Shown here in pieces: positions 5,262-6,559 of a stretch of DNA of 6,559 nucleotides (position 1 is its first letter; the number at the start of each line of letters is the position of its first letter). This stretch comes from OPU3-GD-OMZ sp001901525 (GTDB lineage Bacteria > Pseudomonadota > Gammaproteobacteria > Methylococcales > Methylomonadaceae). Below the pieces are notes generated by a model. The model saw only the letters and a list, made by a program, of their open reading frames with translations. It was not told the DNA's origin and ran no database searches. The DNA lies in contig CAXCEI010000055.1 in the NCBI GenBank assembly GCA_963981505.1, positions 1 to 6,559 of the forward strand. Reading direction: 5' to 3'. The position numbers were made by a program, and so were the translations under genes.

Positions 5262-6463
5262 CAGTTCAGGATCAGTCAATAGTAGAGCTAAGTCGTGGTG
5301 CTGATGAGATATTGGTTGAGGACGCGTTTATAGAGAAGCTTAAAGAGGGTCGGCCGCTTCGAATTAAAGCGGGTTTTGATCCCACTGCGCCTGATTTACA
5401 TTTAGGGCATACGGTATTAATAAATAAGTTAAGGCAGTTTCAAGATGCAGGGCATCAAGTGCTATTTTTGATTGGTGATTTTACCGGCATGATTGGTGAC
5501 CCAACCGGTAAAAGCATTACCCGGAAATCATTAACCCCCGAGGAAATTCAAGCAAACGCAAGAACGTATGAAGAGCAGATTTTCAAAATACTAGATCCAG
5601 AAAAGACTGAGGTTATGTTTAACTCGGCCTGGTTAAATAAAATGACAACGGCGCAACTGATTCAGTTAGCGGCTAAGCATACCGTGGCGAGGATGTTAGA
5701 ACGAGATGATTTTAGTAAGCGTTATAAAGAAGGGCAGCCGATAGCGATTCATGAGTTTTTGTATCCGCTTATTCAAGGCTATGACTCGGTTGCAATGAAA
5801 GCGGACCTTGAATTAGGCGGGACTGATCAGAAGTTTAATTTGCTAGTAGGGCGTCAACTTCAGCAAGTGTATGGGCAAAAGCCACAAGTGGTTATGACCA
5901 TGCCAATTCTTGAGGGTTTAGATGGGGTTCAGAAAATGTCTAAGTCACTTAATAACTATATCGGGATAGCTGATTCCCCGACTGATATGTTTGGGAAGAT
6001 CATGTCGATTTCAGATGAATTGATGTGGCGGTATTTTTTGTTGCTTAGCTTTCGACCTATGTCTGAGATTGAGCAATGGCAGCTAGCGTGTGGCGATGGA
6101 GCTAACCCGCGAGATTATAAAGTTAAGTTGGCTTTAGAAATCATTGCGCGTTTTCATGGGCAGGCGTTAGCAGAAAAGGCATTCGCAGATTTCGAGGCAC
6201 GCTTTAAGCATGGTGCGGTGCCTGATGAAATTGATGAAGTACAGTTGGCGGCAACAGCGCCACAGTATCAAATAGCTAATTTGTTAAAAGATGCCGGTTT
6301 GACAGTAAGTACTTCAGAGGCTATGCGCATGGTAAAACAAGGTGCGGTCAGGATTGACGGTGAAAAGGTATCAGACCCTAGGCTAGCAGTTGCAGTCGGC
6401 AGTACCCAGGTGGTACAGGTAGGTAAACGTAAATATGCCCGAGTGAGTATTGTTTCGAGTTAA
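5258..6463 (+). CDS. tyrS: Tyrosyl-tRNA synthetase
   Basis: TyrRS attaches tyrosine to tRNA-Tyr with ATP in the cytoplasm. The 401-residue protein belongs to the branch represented by Pseudomonas TyrZ rather than the E. coli-type TyrS, judged from blocks such as LRIKAGFDPTAPDLHLGH (34-51) and FLIGDFTGMIGDPTGKS (70-86). The HIGH signature is HLGH (48-51) and the KMSKS loop is intact (226-230). The tyrosine-pocket segment is YPLIQGYDS (169-177), with LGGTDQKFN (186-194) after it. An S4-type RNA-binding domain covers about 338-398. I chose ATG 5258 because GGTGAG (5246-5251) lies 6 bases upstream and the product then has the usual family length; an in-frame GTG at 5213 would add 15 unconserved residues. 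It diverges from the M23 gene and is followed after 45 nt by a strong promoter candidate. Confidence 0.96.
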   Translation: MTVQDQSIVELSRGADEILVEDAFIEKLKEGRPLRIKAGFDPTAPDLHLGHTVLINKLRQFQDAGHQVLFLIGDFTGMIGDPTGKSITRKSLTPEEIQANARTYEEQIFKILDPEKTEVMFNSAWLNKMTTAQLIQLAAKHTVARMLERDDFSKRYKEGQPIAIHEFLYPLIQGYDSVAMKADLELGGTDQKFNLLVGRQLQQVYGQKPQVVMTMPILEGLDGVQKMSKSLNNYIGIADSPTDMFGKIMSISDELMWRYFLLLSFRPMSEIEQWQLACGDGANPRDYKVKLALEIIARFHGQALAEKAFADFEARFKHGAVPDEIDEVQLAATAPQYQIANLLKDAGLTVSTSEAMRMVKQGAVRIDGEKVSDPRLAVAVGSTQVVQVGKRKYARVSIVSS

Positions 6464-6508
6464 GTTGTTGGGTTTGTGGTGTTTGTTAAGGTAAGGATGA
6501 ATGGGTTG

Positions 6509-6536
6509 TTGACGGTTGATTTCAGGGCTGTATACT
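6509..6536 (+). promoter_or_regulatory. Strong promoter, probably of an rRNA operon beyond the window
   Basis: TTGACG (6509-6514) and TATACT (6531-6536) are each one base from the sigma-70 consensus, with a 16-base spacer as in rrn P1 promoters. The start would be near 6543, leaving only about 17 transcribed bases in the window. In Pseudomonas the tyrosyl-tRNA synthetase gene of this neighbourhood is followed by a 16S-23S-5S operon, so rRNA genes are the best guess for what comes next. The 45 bases between tyrS and the promoter are G/T-rich, with no terminator hairpin and no clear AT-rich UP element. Confidence 0.6.
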
Positions 6537-6559
6537 TCACGGCTCAGTTCAGGCCAAGC

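Overview
This window looks like a piece of a gammaproteobacterial chromosome with AT-leaning base composition. The gene order argC, erpA, (anmK and an M23 peptidase, opposite strand), tyrS is, as I remember it, the order found in Pseudomonas and related Pseudomonadales/Oceanospirillales-type genomes. The TyrRS and the YajD-like protein also resemble the versions from that group. I cannot name a genus from the sequence.

Layout. Positions 1-217 (minus strand) hold the 5' part of a YajD-family HNH nuclease gene that runs off the left edge. Positions 218-1147 carry no intact gene. This stretch has a dyad-rich patch (about 393-465), then the left end and the broken 5' part of the transposase gene of an IS21-family insertion sequence (about 527-884), and then a degenerate palindromic repeat (988-1014). 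argC (1148-2179) and erpA (2243-2584) are co-directional, but erpA has a strong promoter candidate of its own in the gap. On the minus strand an M23 endopeptidase gene (5051-3735) is followed 23 nt later by anmK (3711-2587), a likely two-gene operon. It converges on erpA with only 2 nt between the stop codons. tyrS (5258-6463) diverges from the M23 gene. The last 60 bases hold a near-consensus promoter with 16-bp spacing of the type that drives rRNA operons, so a 16S rRNA gene is predicted just beyond the right edge.

How the genes work together. argC gives a step of arginine biosynthesis. erpA delivers Fe-S clusters to apoproteins. The M23 peptidase is predicted to cut peptidoglycan crosslinks, and AnmK returns anhydro-MurNAc from wall turnover to metabolism, so those two make a wall hydrolysis/recycling pair. 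tyrS plus the predicted rrn promoter is a translation block. All intact genes are ordinary housekeeping genes with their key catalytic residues present. I found no convincing new biological system. The most informative non-standard parts are the decayed IS21 element, the structured patch left of it, and the start-site and promoter details (weak Shine-Dalgarno sequences, a leader ORF before tyrS, a separate erpA promoter).
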